Source: JANQOH01 sp965214495
Lineage (GTDB): Bacteria; Pseudomonadota; Alphaproteobacteria; UBA7887
Direction of reading: 5' to 3'
Length of the DNA: 64,000 nt
Assembly (NCBI GenBank): GCA_965214495.1
Contig: OZ243958.1
Coordinates: 2,790,001 to 2,854,000, forward strand
The notes below the pieces were generated by a model that worked only from the letters and a program-made list of their open reading frames with translations, had not been told where the DNA came from and did no database searches. Position 1 is the first letter of the stretch, and every line of letters starts with the position of its first letter. Made by a program: the position numbers and the translations under genes. Of the stretch, positions 51,047 through 60,264 are shown piece after piece.

Positions 51047-52764
51047 TCAGCGTGAGCGGATGGCGTCGACCGGCGGCCCGCCGGGGTGTTTGCGTGTGTC
51101 CATTTCAACCAGATACCAACCGCGGCCGTCGGACCCGACCAGCCGAGCGCTGTGCGTCCCGACAATGCGATGCCGGTTCTCCCACAGCCTCTGCATACCG
51201 AGACCGGGCCAGTTCCGAACCCTGACGTTTTGCCGCACCGCCAAATCGTCCGGGGCCAAGCTCAGGTAGATAGCCAGATATCTTATATCGTTCTCGATGC
51301 AGTAGTCCAATTCTCTACCGGTCTTGACGTATTTCTGAAAGTATTCGTTGTCGCCGACGACTCCGTCGAGAGGGACCACGGGTCTGCGGCCGAATTGCGC
51401 CAGCGCTCCGGGCCAGAACGCTGCTACCCTTTCGTCCTCGGGAACCGAATTCGAAATATCCTCAGCCAGCTTCAAGCGTTCGATCCAATAGCGCTTGGGG
51501 CGCAAATCGTGTTTCGTCCAGGACATGACGAAAACGGCCAGGGACAGAACCGCCGCCGCCAGACAGGCGCTGCCGGCGGCATCCGGGCGGCTCCGGCGCC
51601 GGATTGCACGGACAAGTCCCTCGCCCCCCTTCGCAACAGAAATGGCGACCGTCAGGACCACAAACAAAACTTCCAGAATGAAATAATAATCCGTATAGGG
51701 TCGGAGTTCCCGATAAAACAGGTGCATATACGCCAGATGAAGGGTTGCGACGACCGCAAGAAACCAAATGCTTTCGGGAATTGTCGACAACGCGCGGTTC
51801 CGCCATGCGATCCGCAGGGATATGGGAAATACGGCCAGAACGGCGATAAGAACGGCGATCCGGTCGTTGCCCAAAATTTCTCCGAGCATGAGTATCCTGC
51901 CGAAGAGATGATACGGGCCGAACCATTCGTCCGAAGCCAGGTAACTTGCCAGATCTGGAAAGAATGTATTCATATAGAACAGCTTGACCCTGCCGGAAAT
52001 CGGCATCGCGCCGCCTTCGGAAAGAATGTTGAAAGCAAGGTAAGGCAAGACCGCCAGGGACGCGACCGAGGCGAAGACGGCCAGCGTTCCCGTCACGCGT
52101 CGTTGCAGCAGGAGAATCCATGACGATACAATCACGGGAACCCAAAACAGATCCGTGCGGCACAGAAAACAGAGCGACGACAGGAACGCGAGCGGAATAA
52201 CGCCCGAAGCGGATCGAACGGCGCTCCCGGTTCTTATTTTCTCGATGACCCGATCGAAGGCCGTCAACGTAAGCGCCAGGACGAGCAGGGTGGCGGGAGT
52301 CTCCAGCCCCTGCATCACTTCGTGCTGAAAACGGGGTTGCAACAGGAGCAGGGCGCTGACGCACAGAGTGGCGAGTATGCTTGCCGGGGACGGGATCCTG
52401 TTCAGAAACCGGACCAGAAAGAACGCGAATGCGACGTAACAGACCCAGGACGAAACGGCGATGAGCATAGTGCCGTCCGCAGCGGGAACAGCGTTTTCAG
52501 AAGTAGCTGAACGAGTATCCACAAGGGTTGGACCCCGTTCGTCGACATCACGCCGTCGAAGGTAAGAAAACCGTGCTCCCGGAAATTTTCGGCGAGCACC
52601 GAATAGAACCAGGCGTCGTCGAGGAACAGGCCGTGGCTCGCGATGTCGTGCGGGCTCCACAGCGCGTATGCGCGCAACTGCCACCCGGCGGTCAGGGCGA
52701 CGCCGGACGGGATCAGGAATCCGATCCACGGCTCATGCCCGCGGCGGGTCTGGGCGTTGCTCAT
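51047..52764 (-). pseudogene. Membrane glycosyltransferase-like gene with one frameshift
   Basis: From ATG 52764 one frame reads HGLFLDDAWFYSVLAENF and GVQPLWILVQLLLKTLF. Near 52468-52480 sense moves to another frame (MLIAVSSWVCYVAFAFFLV) and goes on to 51047. The joined protein of about 570 residues has some ten membrane segments and an early acidic motif (LDDAWF) as in GT-C-fold lipid-sugar glycosyltransferases. The rest is intact, so the shift may be recent or a sequence error; alternatively the long part could start at ATG 52468. The gene is visibly AT-richer than the core, suggesting transfer. Confidence 0.65.
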
Positions 52765-52886
52765 CGAAGATTTCTTATATCGGCGGTCGTCGAGACGGAC
52801 TGCTTGCGCGAACGGGCCTGGCGCCCCGTTGTCTCGCCGCGCGCACTCGCAACGAGCGGCTTCCGCGGCTTACCGAAATCGGGAGC

Positions 52887-52915
52887 AAAAAAAGGAGCGG
52901 CCCGCGAGGGCCGCC
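52887..52915 (-). terminator. Rho-independent terminator of the PQQ dehydrogenase gene
   Basis: Read on the minus strand, GCGGCCC-TCGC-GGGCCGC (52914-52897) forms a 7-bp GC stem, followed after TCC by a run of seven T (52893-52887). It begins 29 bases after the stop of the dehydrogenase gene at 52943. Confidence 0.85.
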
Positions 52916-52942
52916 CCCGTCGTATCGTCGGTTGCCGTCGGG

Positions 52943-54751
52943 TTAGAGCGAGAACACCCACAGCAGATTGGCGTTACGGATCTTTTCGAGACCCGGCGAG
53001 GCCGGCGCGAAATAGGTCGGGATGATGCCCCAACCGCCGGACGCCACCGCGATATATTGCTTGCCATCGACCGCATAGGTCATGGTCGGCGCGTCGATGA
53101 GCGTGTTCATGTGGAAGCACCACAGTTCGTCGAGCGTCTCGTCGTCGCGGGCGCAGAACTTGCCCTCATGTTCCGCGACGAACACCAGACCGCCGGCTGT
53201 CGACAGCACGCCCGCGATCAGCGGATAGCGCGTATCGACCTTCCTGATGATGCTGCCGGTGGTCACATCGACCGCAGTCAGACTGCCGTGAAGCCACTCG
53301 CCCTCGAGCGTCTTGGCCGTGGTGGTGTCCGGCAGACCGCCCGAGAACCATTCGCGCAACACGTAGGTACCGTCCGGCCCCGGAATCTCTTCCTCGTTGT
53401 TCACCAACATGCAGCTTTCGACAGTCGGCACGTAGGCGATCTGCGTCTTCGGGCTATACGACATCGGCATCCAGTTCTTGCCGCCGATGACGTTCGGGCA
53501 GTAGGTCGTGGTCTTGAGCGTGCGGTTCGGGGTGAACTCGGTGACGTAGGTCTGCAGATCCGAGTTCGGGTCGTAGTCGAGCGGCAGGCCGGTGACCTTG
53601 TCGAGGCCACGGGTCCAGTTCACGTCTTTCACGAACGGCAGGCCGTAGATGAAGGAGCCGTCCGCGCGATCGACCGCGTAGAAGAAACCGTTGCGGTCGG
53701 CGTGGATGAACGCCTTGCGATCCTGACCGGCGATGTTGGCATCGACCAGGACATGCTCGTTGATGCCGTCGAAATCGTACGGATCGTTCGGCGTATACTG
53801 GAAGTGGAACACGACCTTGCCGTTGTCAGGATTGATCGCGATCATGCCCGACGTATAGAGATTGTCACCCGGGCGATAGTCGTGATCCCAGTCCGGCCCG
53901 GGGTTGCCGACGCCCCAATAGACCAGATTGAGCTCGGGGTCGTAGCTGCCGGTCTGCCATGTCGAGCCGCCGCCGGTGAGCCAGGCGTCGTAGTCGTCGG
54001 TCCAGGTCTCGTGGCCGGGTTCGCCCGGTCCCGGAACCGTGTAGCGGCGCCAGCGCTCGACGCCGGTATTGAGATCGACCGCCGCGAGCCAGCCGCGGAT
54101 GCCGTATTCGGCGCCCGACACGCCGGTGATCGCGAGGTCGCCGATCACCAGCGGCGCCACCGTGATGGTCTCGGCGATCGCCGGGTCGGCGAGCTGGACC
54201 TGCCAGACCTGCTCACCCGACGCCTTGTCGATCGCCATCATGCGCCCGTCGAGGACGCTCATGATCACCTTGTCCTGCCACACGGCGACGCCGCGATTGT
54301 TGATGGCGCAGCAGGCGACGTTGCCGGCCCAGTCCTTGTCGACGCCGGGGTCGTAAACCCACTTGATCATGTCCGGACCCTGGCCGGCGGCGCGAAGATC
54401 GATCGCCGTCAGTTCCGACCAGCCGTTCGGCATATACATCATGCCGTCTTCGACGATCGGCGTGCCTTCGATATTGCCGTAACGCCAGAAACCGCCACCC
54501 TCGGAGCCGCCGAGCGCGACCGTGTAGGCGACCCGCAGGTCGCCGACGTTCGACTTGTTGATCTGGTCGAGTGGCGAATAGCGATGGGCGTCATACGTCC
54601 GATGGGTGTTCACCCAGTCGCTCGAGTTGTCGGCAGCGTTGAGCAGATCGTCGTTCGTCGTCACCATGTCGGCCGACGAGGCCGGCATGGCAACCGCAAG
54701 CGCCAGCAGGCCGGCGCCCACGGCTGCGGCGAATTTGCCTTGCTGCTTCAT
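52943..54751 (-). CDS. PQQ-dependent methanol/ethanol-family dehydrogenase, lanthanide type (XoxF-like)
   Basis: The 602-residue eight-bladed propeller has a signal peptide (1-27) and oxidises an alcohol in the periplasm with PQQ. The adjacent-cysteine disulfide is Cys147-Cys148 (NVACCAIN). Expected metal ligands are Glu215 (GAEYG), Asn283 (GNPGP) and the catalytic base Asp326. The extra Asp328 in YDFDG gives the D-x-D pair that marks lanthanide-using enzymes; calcium MxaF types have D-x-A. There is no C-terminal heme domain. Local sequence near the active site also resembles ethanol dehydrogenases, so methanol may not be the main substrate. ATG 54751 has GGGAGGG upstream; a strong terminator follows. 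Confidence 0.9.
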   Translation of the reverse strand: MKQQGKFAAAVGAGLLALAVAMPASSADMVTTNDDLLNAADNSSDWVNTHRTYDAHRYSPLDQINKSNVGDLRVAYTVALGGSEGGGFWRYGNIEGTPIVEDGMMYMPNGWSELTAIDLRAAGQGPDMIKWVYDPGVDKDWAGNVACCAINNRGVAVWQDKVIMSVLDGRMMAIDKASGEQVWQVQLADPAIAETITVAPLVIGDLAITGVSGAEYGIRGWLAAVDLNTGVERWRRYTVPGPGEPGHETWTDDYDAWLTGGGSTWQTGSYDPELNLVYWGVGNPGPDWDHDYRPGDNLYTSGMIAINPDNGKVVFHFQYTPNDPYDFDGINEHVLVDANIAGQDRKAFIHADRNGFFYAVDRADGSFIYGLPFVKDVNWTRGLDKVTGLPLDYDPNSDLQTYVTEFTPNRTLKTTTYCPNVIGGKNWMPMSYSPKTQIAYVPTVESCMLVNNEEEIPGPDGTYVLREWFSGGLPDTTTAKTLEGEWLHGSLTAVDVTTGSIIRKVDTRYPLIAGVLSTAGGLVFVAEHEGKFCARDDETLDELWCFHMNTLIDAPTMTYAVDGKQYIAVASGGWGIIPTYFAPASPGLEKIRNANLLWVFSL

Positions 54752-54943
54752 AAGAAACCCTCCCCAAAGAAGTTCGTCACGAACGCGCCCGATTGCCGTC
54801 GCACCATGATCGACCGAACCCTGGCGCTTCGCAGCCGATGAAACTTGCCCGGGTTCGCGCCCGGAGTCAAACATCCGGTCGTGTCCCGGTTCTCGCCGTT
54901 GGCCGCCGGGCGAGGCGTTGCCGGAAGCGCGGCCCGAAATCCG

Positions 54944-55867
54944 TCACTCGGCCGGAAGGGGCAGTGCGACGGCCATGGGCAGTGCCGGGTCGGCAGTCCA
55001 TTCCGCGAGCGAACCGTCGTAAAGGCGCGCGTTCGGATTGCCGAGCAGAACCGTCGCGGCGAACCAGCCGACCGAGCTTTCCAGTCCCGAATTGCAGAAG
55101 AAGATCTGCGGACCCGCCGCCGGCGCGCCGGCCGCGCGCCAGAGATGCCGGAGCTGGCCGGGAGAGCGGAAGCTCAGGCCCTCGTTCACCACGATCCAGC
55201 TCATCGGCAGGTTGACCGAGCCGGGAATGGTGCCCGGGCGGGAAAGAACCGGCGCACGGTTGATGCCGAGGAAATGGTCGTTCGGCCGCATGTCGATCAG
55301 GGGCGTTCCTGCCGCCGTCGCGGCTTCGACCGCCCTCCTGTCGGCGAGCATGTCGCCGCGCGGTGCGGCGCGGAACGGTGTCGGCTCGGGAGCCGCCGCG
55401 CCGACCTCGATGTCGTTTTCCCAGTCGGCGGTCCATGCCGTCACCCCGCCGTCGAGGATCGACACCGCTCCGTGGCCGAGCCAACGAAAAATCAGGTAGA
55501 CCCGGGCCACTTCGGCGGCCGAGAACACGTCCACAGCCGCGGTCGCCAGCACTACGTGGCTGTCGTTGCCGATGCCGAGACCACCGATCAGCCCTTCGAG
55601 GCGCGACGCGGACGGGATCATGTTACCCGAGGCGCGCCAGCCGTCCCTGTAATAGTCGCTGTGCACCGCACAGGGGATATGCTCCGCCTCGAAGTTCTGC
55701 CGCGAACGCCGCAGATCGAGGACGACGACCGGCGCCTTGCAGACGCGCGCCTTCAGCCATTCGACGGAAACGAGCGGCGGGACGTCAGCGGTTCCGGCCG
55801 CGGCGGACGCGACCGGCCACAGCAGCGCCAGAACGATCAGACCGGCGCGAAGGGCGAAACCGGGCAC
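54944..55867 (-). CDS. Exported rhodanese-family sulfurtransferase
   Basis: Two rhodanese domains are visible: an inactive first one (PVVVLDLRRSRQNFEAEHIP) and a second with the active-site loop IFFCNSGLESSVGW, catalytic Cys in FCNSG. A signal peptide (ALRAGLIVLALLWPVASA) precedes them, so it acts in the periplasm. I prefer the GTG at 55867 as start: GGGAGA lies 7-8 bases upstream and a TATAGT box lies at 55922-55917. ATG starts at 55930 and 55951 are upstream of that box's transcript. Such sulfurtransferases often accompany PQQ dehydrogenase clusters; the substrate is unknown. Confidence 0.8.
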   Translation of the reverse strand: MPGFALRAGLIVLALLWPVASAAAGTADVPPLVSVEWLKARVCKAPVVVLDLRRSRQNFEAEHIPCAVHSDYYRDGWRASGNMIPSASRLEGLIGGLGIGNDSHVVLATAAVDVFSAAEVARVYLIFRWLGHGAVSILDGGVTAWTADWENDIEVGAAAPEPTPFRAAPRGDMLADRRAVEAATAAGTPLIDMRPNDHFLGINRAPVLSRPGTIPGSVNLPMSWIVVNEGLSFRSPGQLRHLWRAAGAPAAGPQIFFCNSGLESSVGWFAATVLLGNPNARLYDGSLAEWTADPALPMAVALPLPAE

Positions 55868-55916
55868 CTGCGTCTCCCGCTGTCGATGGCCGGGGCTATT
55901 GGAAATTGCGATTCCG

Positions 55917-55922
55917 ACTATA
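55917..55922 (-). promoter_or_regulatory. Possible -10 box of the rhodanese gene
   Basis: TATAGT on the minus strand, 50 bases before GTG 55867, the same form as before guaB. No clear -35 hexamer is seen. If real, it rules out the longer ATG starts. Confidence 0.35.
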
Positions 55923-56026
55923 GCCTGCATCCGCCTTATATCCGCCGCCACGCTCGCCTATGTTGGGTCCGCCGCCCGCCGGGTGGCCGCATCGGTCGAT
56001 GCGTTCTTCGTCAGTGGAGAGATACC

Positions 56027-56101
56027 ATGTGGAGCACCCCTGTGGTTCGTGAGATCGCCGTCGGTCTCGAGATCAACTGCTACGCCTGCGCCGACCTGTA
56101 G
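56027..56101 (+). CDS. pqqA: PQQ precursor peptide PqqA
   Basis: A 24-residue peptide reading WSTPVVREIAVG then LEINCYACADL. Glu15 and Tyr19 are in the required E-x3-Y spacing; these two residues are cross-linked by PqqE and become PQQ. Tyr19 is flanked by Cys18 and Cys21. GGAGAG lies just before the ATG. It is too short for usual gene finding and heads the pqq operon; pqqB starts 67 bases on. Confidence 0.95.
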   Translation: MWSTPVVREIAVGLEINCYACADL

Positions 56102-56108
56102 GCCGAGT

Positions 56109-56146
56109 ACCACGATCGTGGTCCCGTCGCCGGGCGTGACGACGCC
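56109..56146 (+). promoter_or_regulatory. Two hairpins between pqqA and pqqB
   Basis: ACCACGATCGTGGT (56109-56122) is a perfect 14-base palindrome, and GGCGT-GACG-ACGCC (56133-56146) makes a second stem. Both lie in the pqqA-pqqB gap, before the GGAGGT ribosome-binding site of pqqB. They could lower downstream expression or stabilise the pqqA message so that the peptide substrate is made in excess, as seen in other bacteria. Confidence 0.45.
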
Positions 56147-56168
56147 GTGACAAGCCGGAGGTCGCATC

Positions 56169-57098
56169 ATGCACATCCGTGTTCTCGGCTCGGCCGCCGG
56201 CGGCGGGTATCCGCAATGGAACTGTAACCACCCCAACAGCCGCCGCGCGCGCACCGGCGATCCGGCGGCGAGACAACGCACACAATCCTCGGTCGCGTTG
56301 AGCGCCGACGGCGAACGCTGGTTTCTCTGCAACGCCTCGCCCGACTTGCGCCAGCAGATCAACGACAACGATATCCTGCATCCGGCGCAGGGACTGCGGC
56401 ACAGCCCGATCCAGGGAGTGGTGCTGACGAATGCCGACGTCGATCACACCGCCGGGCTGCTGAACCTGCGCGAATCGCAGCCGCTGACCCTCTACGGCAC
56501 CGGCAAGGTGATCGAGGTTCTGGCGGCGAACAGCATCTTCAACGTGCTGAATCCCGAATTTGTCGCTCGCGAAACGTTCTCGCTCGACGAGCCGACTCCG
56601 TTGATCTGCCCTGACGGCAGCGATTCAGGGGTTGCCGTGGTGCCGTTTCCGGTTCCCGGCAAGGTTGCCCTGTGGCTTGAAGACAAGAGCGGGGCGGTCG
56701 ATCTCGGCGCCGTCGGCGAGGACACCATCGCTTTGGAGATCCGCGATTCCGACGGCGCGACGAAGGCGTTCTACATTCCCGGTTGCGCGAACATGCCCGG
56801 CTGGCTCGCCGACCGCCTGAGCGGCGCCCCGCTCGTCCTGTTCGACGGCACCTTGTGGGTGGATGACGAAATGGTCCGCGACGGCGTCGGTGTGAAAACG
56901 GGCAAGCGAATGGGGCACATGAGCATGTCCGGCCCCGAAGGCACGATCGCCGCGTTTGCCGGTCTCGACGTCGTGCGCAAGGTGTTCATCCACATCAACA
57001 CCACGAACCCGGTTCTGCTCGACGACAGCGCAGAGCGCGCCGAGGCCGCCGCTGCGGGGTGGGAAATCGCCTACGACGGCATGGAGATCATCGTATGA
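56169..57098 (+). CDS. pqqB: PQQ biosynthesis protein PqqB
   Basis: The 309-residue metallo-beta-lactamase-fold protein starts IRVLGSAAGGGYPQWNCNHPN. It has TNADVDHTAGLLNLRE, where the usual HxHxDH is reduced to the DVDH form normal for PqqB, and MGHMSMSG. PqqB hydroxylates the cross-linked tyrosine during ring formation. GGAGGT lies 7 bases before the ATG. Its stop overlaps pqqC by four bases. Confidence 0.95.
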   Translation: MHIRVLGSAAGGGYPQWNCNHPNSRRARTGDPAARQRTQSSVALSADGERWFLCNASPDLRQQINDNDILHPAQGLRHSPIQGVVLTNADVDHTAGLLNLRESQPLTLYGTGKVIEVLAANSIFNVLNPEFVARETFSLDEPTPLICPDGSDSGVAVVPFPVPGKVALWLEDKSGAVDLGAVGEDTIALEIRDSDGATKAFYIPGCANMPGWLADRLSGAPLVLFDGTLWVDDEMVRDGVGVKTGKRMGHMSMSGPEGTIAAFAGLDVVRKVFIHINTTNPVLLDDSAERAEAAAAGWEIAYDGMEIIV

Positions 57099-57898
57099 GC
57101 CCCGATTCCGCCCGCACCCGCATCAAGCCGACGCATTGGTATGACCTCGACGTACCGTCGGAACGGCTCATGTCGCCTGATGCCTTCGCCGAGGCGATGC
57201 AGCAGATCGGCCGCGAGCGCTATCACAGCCTGCACCCGTTTCACAAGAAACTGCACGCGGGCGAACTCGACCACGGACAGGTGCAGGCGTGGGCACTCAA
57301 CCGCTACTACTATCAGGCGAGCATCCCGCGCAAGGATCTGACCCTGATGGCGCGGCTCGAAAGCGCGGATTTACGCCGCGCCTGGCGCAGCCGCGTGCTC
57401 GACCACGACGGCGTGGAGGTCGAGACCGGCGGTATCTCGCGCTACCTGCAACTCACCGACCGCCTCGGCCTCGATCGGGATTATGTGGTCTCGACCGTCG
57501 GCGTCCTGCCGGGGACACGGTTCGCGGTGGATGCCTATGTGCATTTCGTCGCCGAACGCTCCCGGCTCGAAATGATCGCCTCCTCGCTCACCGAACTGTT
57601 CGCGCCGACGATCCACAAGGAGCGCATCGCCAGCCTGTCGAGGCATTACGACTGGGCCGACGACCATGCGCTGGCCTATTTCAGGAAACGTCTCGGCGAG
57701 GCGCCGAAGGACGCCGAGTTCGGTCGCGATTACGTGATTCGCGAAGCCGACAGCCGCGAGAAGCAGGAAGCGGTTCTGAACGCGATCCGGTTCAAGACCG
57801 ATGTGTTGTGGGCGCAGCTCGACGCGCTCTACATGGCCTACGTCGATCCCGGCCTGGTTCCGCCGGGTGCGTTCGTCCCCGAAACCATGGCGGCATGA
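57095..57898 (+). CDS. pqqC: Pyrroloquinoline-quinone synthase PqqC
   Basis: The 267-residue helical oxidase has RYHSLHPFHKKLHAGELDHGQVQ, WALNRYYYQASIPRKD and SRVLDHDG. The His, Arg, Lys and Tyr residues of the active cavity in known PqqC fall in these blocks. It performs the final eight-electron oxidation and ring closure. The length is slightly above the usual 250 because of an N-terminal lead. ATGA overlaps join it to pqqB and pqqD. Confidence 0.96.
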   Translation: MSPDSARTRIKPTHWYDLDVPSERLMSPDAFAEAMQQIGRERYHSLHPFHKKLHAGELDHGQVQAWALNRYYYQASIPRKDLTLMARLESADLRRAWRSRVLDHDGVEVETGGISRYLQLTDRLGLDRDYVVSTVGVLPGTRFAVDAYVHFVAERSRLEMIASSLTELFAPTIHKERIASLSRHYDWADDHALAYFRKRLGEAPKDAEFGRDYVIREADSREKQEAVLNAIRFKTDVLWAQLDALYMAYVDPGLVPPGAFVPETMAA

Positions 57899-58185
57899 GC
57901 GAACGCACGATCATCGTGGATGATTCCGCGCCGAAGCTGCCGCGCCATGCAAAGCTGCGGTTCGACAAGCCGCGCGGCAAATGGATCATCCTCGCGCCCG
58001 AGCGCGTGTTCGAACTGGACGCGGTCGCCCATGAGGTGGTGGCGCTCTGCGACGGTGAACGCACGCTGGGCCGGATCATCGATGTGCTGGCGGAGAAATT
58101 CGATCAGGCCCCGCGCGACGTCATCGCCGGCGACGTGACTGCGATGTTGCAGGGCCTCGCCGACAAGGGATTCATCGTGACATGA
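57895..58185 (+). CDS. pqqD: PqqA peptide chaperone PqqD
   Basis: The 96-residue winged-helix RRE protein has PRHAKLRFDKPRGKWIILAPE and DGERTLGRIIDVLAEKF. It binds PqqA and presents it to PqqE. It is a stand-alone protein rather than a PqqC or PqqE fusion. Four-base overlaps couple it on both sides. Confidence 0.95.
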   Translation: MSERTIIVDDSAPKLPRHAKLRFDKPRGKWIILAPERVFELDAVAHEVVALCDGERTLGRIIDVLAEKFDQAPRDVIAGDVTAMLQGLADKGFIVT

Positions 58186-59321
58186 CAGACGTTGCAGAAC
58201 TGGCCCGACCGGAGGCCCCGAGGGCCCCCGAGAAGATGGTCCCCTACGCTGTGCTCGCGGAATTGAGCCACCGTTGCCCGTTGCAGTGCCCCTATTGCTC
58301 GAACCCGGTGGAGCTCGAACGCGCGAGCGGGGAGTGCACGACCGACGAATGGCGGCGGGTGATGGACGAGGCGGTCGATCTCGGCGTGCTGCACATCCAT
58401 TTCTCCGGCGGCGAACCGACCGTGCGCAGGGACCTTGAAGACCTCGTCTCGCACGCTGCGAAAATCGGTCTCTACAGCAACCTCATCACCTCCGCCGTGC
58501 TGCTCGACGAAGACCGGGTGCGACGGCTCGCCGATTGCGGCCTCGACCACGTTCAGATCAGCTTTCAGGATTCGACCGCCGAACTCGGCGACTGGATCGC
58601 CGGCTACAAGGGCGCGTTCGAAAAGAAGAAGAGAGCCGCCCGCCTGGTGCGCAAGGCCGGTCTGCCGTTGACCGTCAACGCAGTGATGCACCGACACAAT
58701 CTGCACCATCTCGAAGACATGATCCGGATGGCGGTGGCGCTCGACGCCGAGCGCATCGAGGTCGCGCAGGTGCAGTATTACGCTTGGGCCTACCGCAACC
58801 GCGCGGCGTTTCTGCCGACCCGGGAACAGCTCGACGAAGCGGTGCGCATCGTCGAAGAAGCGCGCGAACGGCTGAAAGGTGTGCTGACCTTCGATTTCGT
58901 GGTGCCCGACTATTACGCGCAACGGCCGAAATCGTGCATGGGCGGCTGGGGACGGCAGTTCATCAACATTTCGCCGTCGGGCAAGGTGCTGCCGTGCCAC
59001 GCGGCGGAAGTGATCCCGGGAATCATATGGGAGTCGGTGCGCGAGAAATCGCTGGCGGATATCTGGGAGAATTCGGACAGTTTCAACAGGTTCCGCGGCA
59101 CCGCCTGGATGCCGGAGCCATGCCGGAGTTGCGACCGCCGCGAAATCGACTGGGGTGGGTGCCGCTGCCAGGCCTACATGCTGACCGGCGATGCGGCGCG
59201 CACCGATCCGACCTGTGCGTTGGCGCCCGACCGCGAGGTGCTGGACGAGCCGTTGAGCTGGGCGGCGCAGGACGCTCCCGATTTCATCTATCGCCGCTAC
59301 GGCAACGGCGCGCGCACGTGA
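58182..59321 (+). CDS. pqqE: PqqA peptide cyclase PqqE (radical SAM)
   Basis: The 379-residue enzyme joins Glu and Tyr of PqqA by a C-C bond. The radical-SAM motif is HRCPLQCPYCSN (Cx3Cx2C). The C-terminal SPASM domain holds the auxiliary-cluster cysteines (SCMGGWG, KVLPCHAAE, PCRSCDRREIDWGGCRCQ). The length is normal. It overlaps pqqD upstream and a methyltransferase gene downstream by four bases each. Confidence 0.97.
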   Translation: MTDVAELARPEAPRAPEKMVPYAVLAELSHRCPLQCPYCSNPVELERASGECTTDEWRRVMDEAVDLGVLHIHFSGGEPTVRRDLEDLVSHAAKIGLYSNLITSAVLLDEDRVRRLADCGLDHVQISFQDSTAELGDWIAGYKGAFEKKKRAARLVRKAGLPLTVNAVMHRHNLHHLEDMIRMAVALDAERIEVAQVQYYAWAYRNRAAFLPTREQLDEAVRIVEEARERLKGVLTFDFVVPDYYAQRPKSCMGGWGRQFINISPSGKVLPCHAAEVIPGIIWESVREKSLADIWENSDSFNRFRGTAWMPEPCRSCDRREIDWGGCRCQAYMLTGDAARTDPTCALAPDREVLDEPLSWAAQDAPDFIYRRYGNGART

Positions 59322-60175
59322 CGTCGAAGTCCCGGCCGGCGCCGCTCGACGGCGCCGAAATGCGCGATTACTGGGCCGACCGCGTATCGCTCTGGACTCG
59401 CCACGCGCCCGAGATCGAACGCATGACCGGACGCTTCAACGCGCCCTTCGTCGAGGCGGCGGGTATCGGCCCCGGGATGCGTGTGCTCGACCTCGCCTCG
59501 GGTGCCGGTGAACCGGCGATGACCATCGCGCGTGCGGTCGGTCCCGACGGCTCGGTCGTCGCCACCGACCTTATCGAAGGCATGGTCGAACACACCCGGC
59601 GCCGCGTCGCCGGGCACGCCAACATGCGTTGCGAAGTTGTCGACATGCTGGCGCTTCCCTTCGACGACGCTTCGTTCGACCGGGTGACCTGCCGCTTCGG
59701 CATCATGTTCGCGCCGGATCCCGAACGCGCGTTGCGCGAGGCGCTGCGGGTGCTGAAGCCCGGCGGCCGCGGTGCCTGGATGGTCTGGGGTCCGATGGCC
59801 GACACCACCATCTTCGCCGTGCTCCAGAGCGAAGTCCGCGCTTTCCTCGATCTGCCCTCGGAAACGCCGCCGCAATTCCGGTTCGGAACGCCGGGCCTGC
59901 TCGCGCGAGCGATGGAAGAGGCGGGGTTCGGCGCGGTCGAGGAACACGAACGCCGTTTCGAGGGCAACCCGCCGGCCGGCGCGGCGTTCTGGAGCGCGAA
60001 TCTCGAACTGTCCTTCGCTGACGCAATCGCCGGCCTCTCCGCCGCACGCCGCGCGGCCCTCGACGCCCGCCTTACAGACGCTTTCGCCGCCCACCTGTCC
60101 GGCGACCGCTACACGCTTCACGCCCACATTCGGGTCGGCGTGGGAGAAAAAGCCGCGCGGGCGCCCGCTGCGTAA
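59318..60175 (+). CDS. SAM-dependent methyltransferase coupled to pqqE
   Basis: This 285-residue class I methyltransferase has motif I VLDLASGAGEPAMTIARAVG, an acidic end of strand 2 (VVATDLIEGMVEHTRRR), DMLALPFDDASFDRV and LRVLKPGGRGAWMVWG. It looks like the UbiE/Methyltransf_11 type. The start is GTG at 59318 inside the pqqE stop, so translation is linked to PQQ synthesis. No methyl transfer is known in the core PQQ pathway; the substrate is open. It is the last gene of the operon. Confidence 0.82.
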   Translation: MTSKSRPAPLDGAEMRDYWADRVSLWTRHAPEIERMTGRFNAPFVEAAGIGPGMRVLDLASGAGEPAMTIARAVGPDGSVVATDLIEGMVEHTRRRVAGHANMRCEVVDMLALPFDDASFDRVTCRFGIMFAPDPERALREALRVLKPGGRGAWMVWGPMADTTIFAVLQSEVRAFLDLPSETPPQFRFGTPGLLARAMEEAGFGAVEEHERRFEGNPPAGAAFWSANLELSFADAIAGLSAARRAALDARLTDAFAAHLSGDRYTLHAHIRVGVGEKAARAPAA

Positions 60176-60264
60176 CACTGGCGCCTGGCGCGGCGTCCGG
60201 AACACCGCACGTTCTCGCCGCCGGGGAACACGCGCCGGGCGAGGGCGCATCGGCGTCCCGGTAT

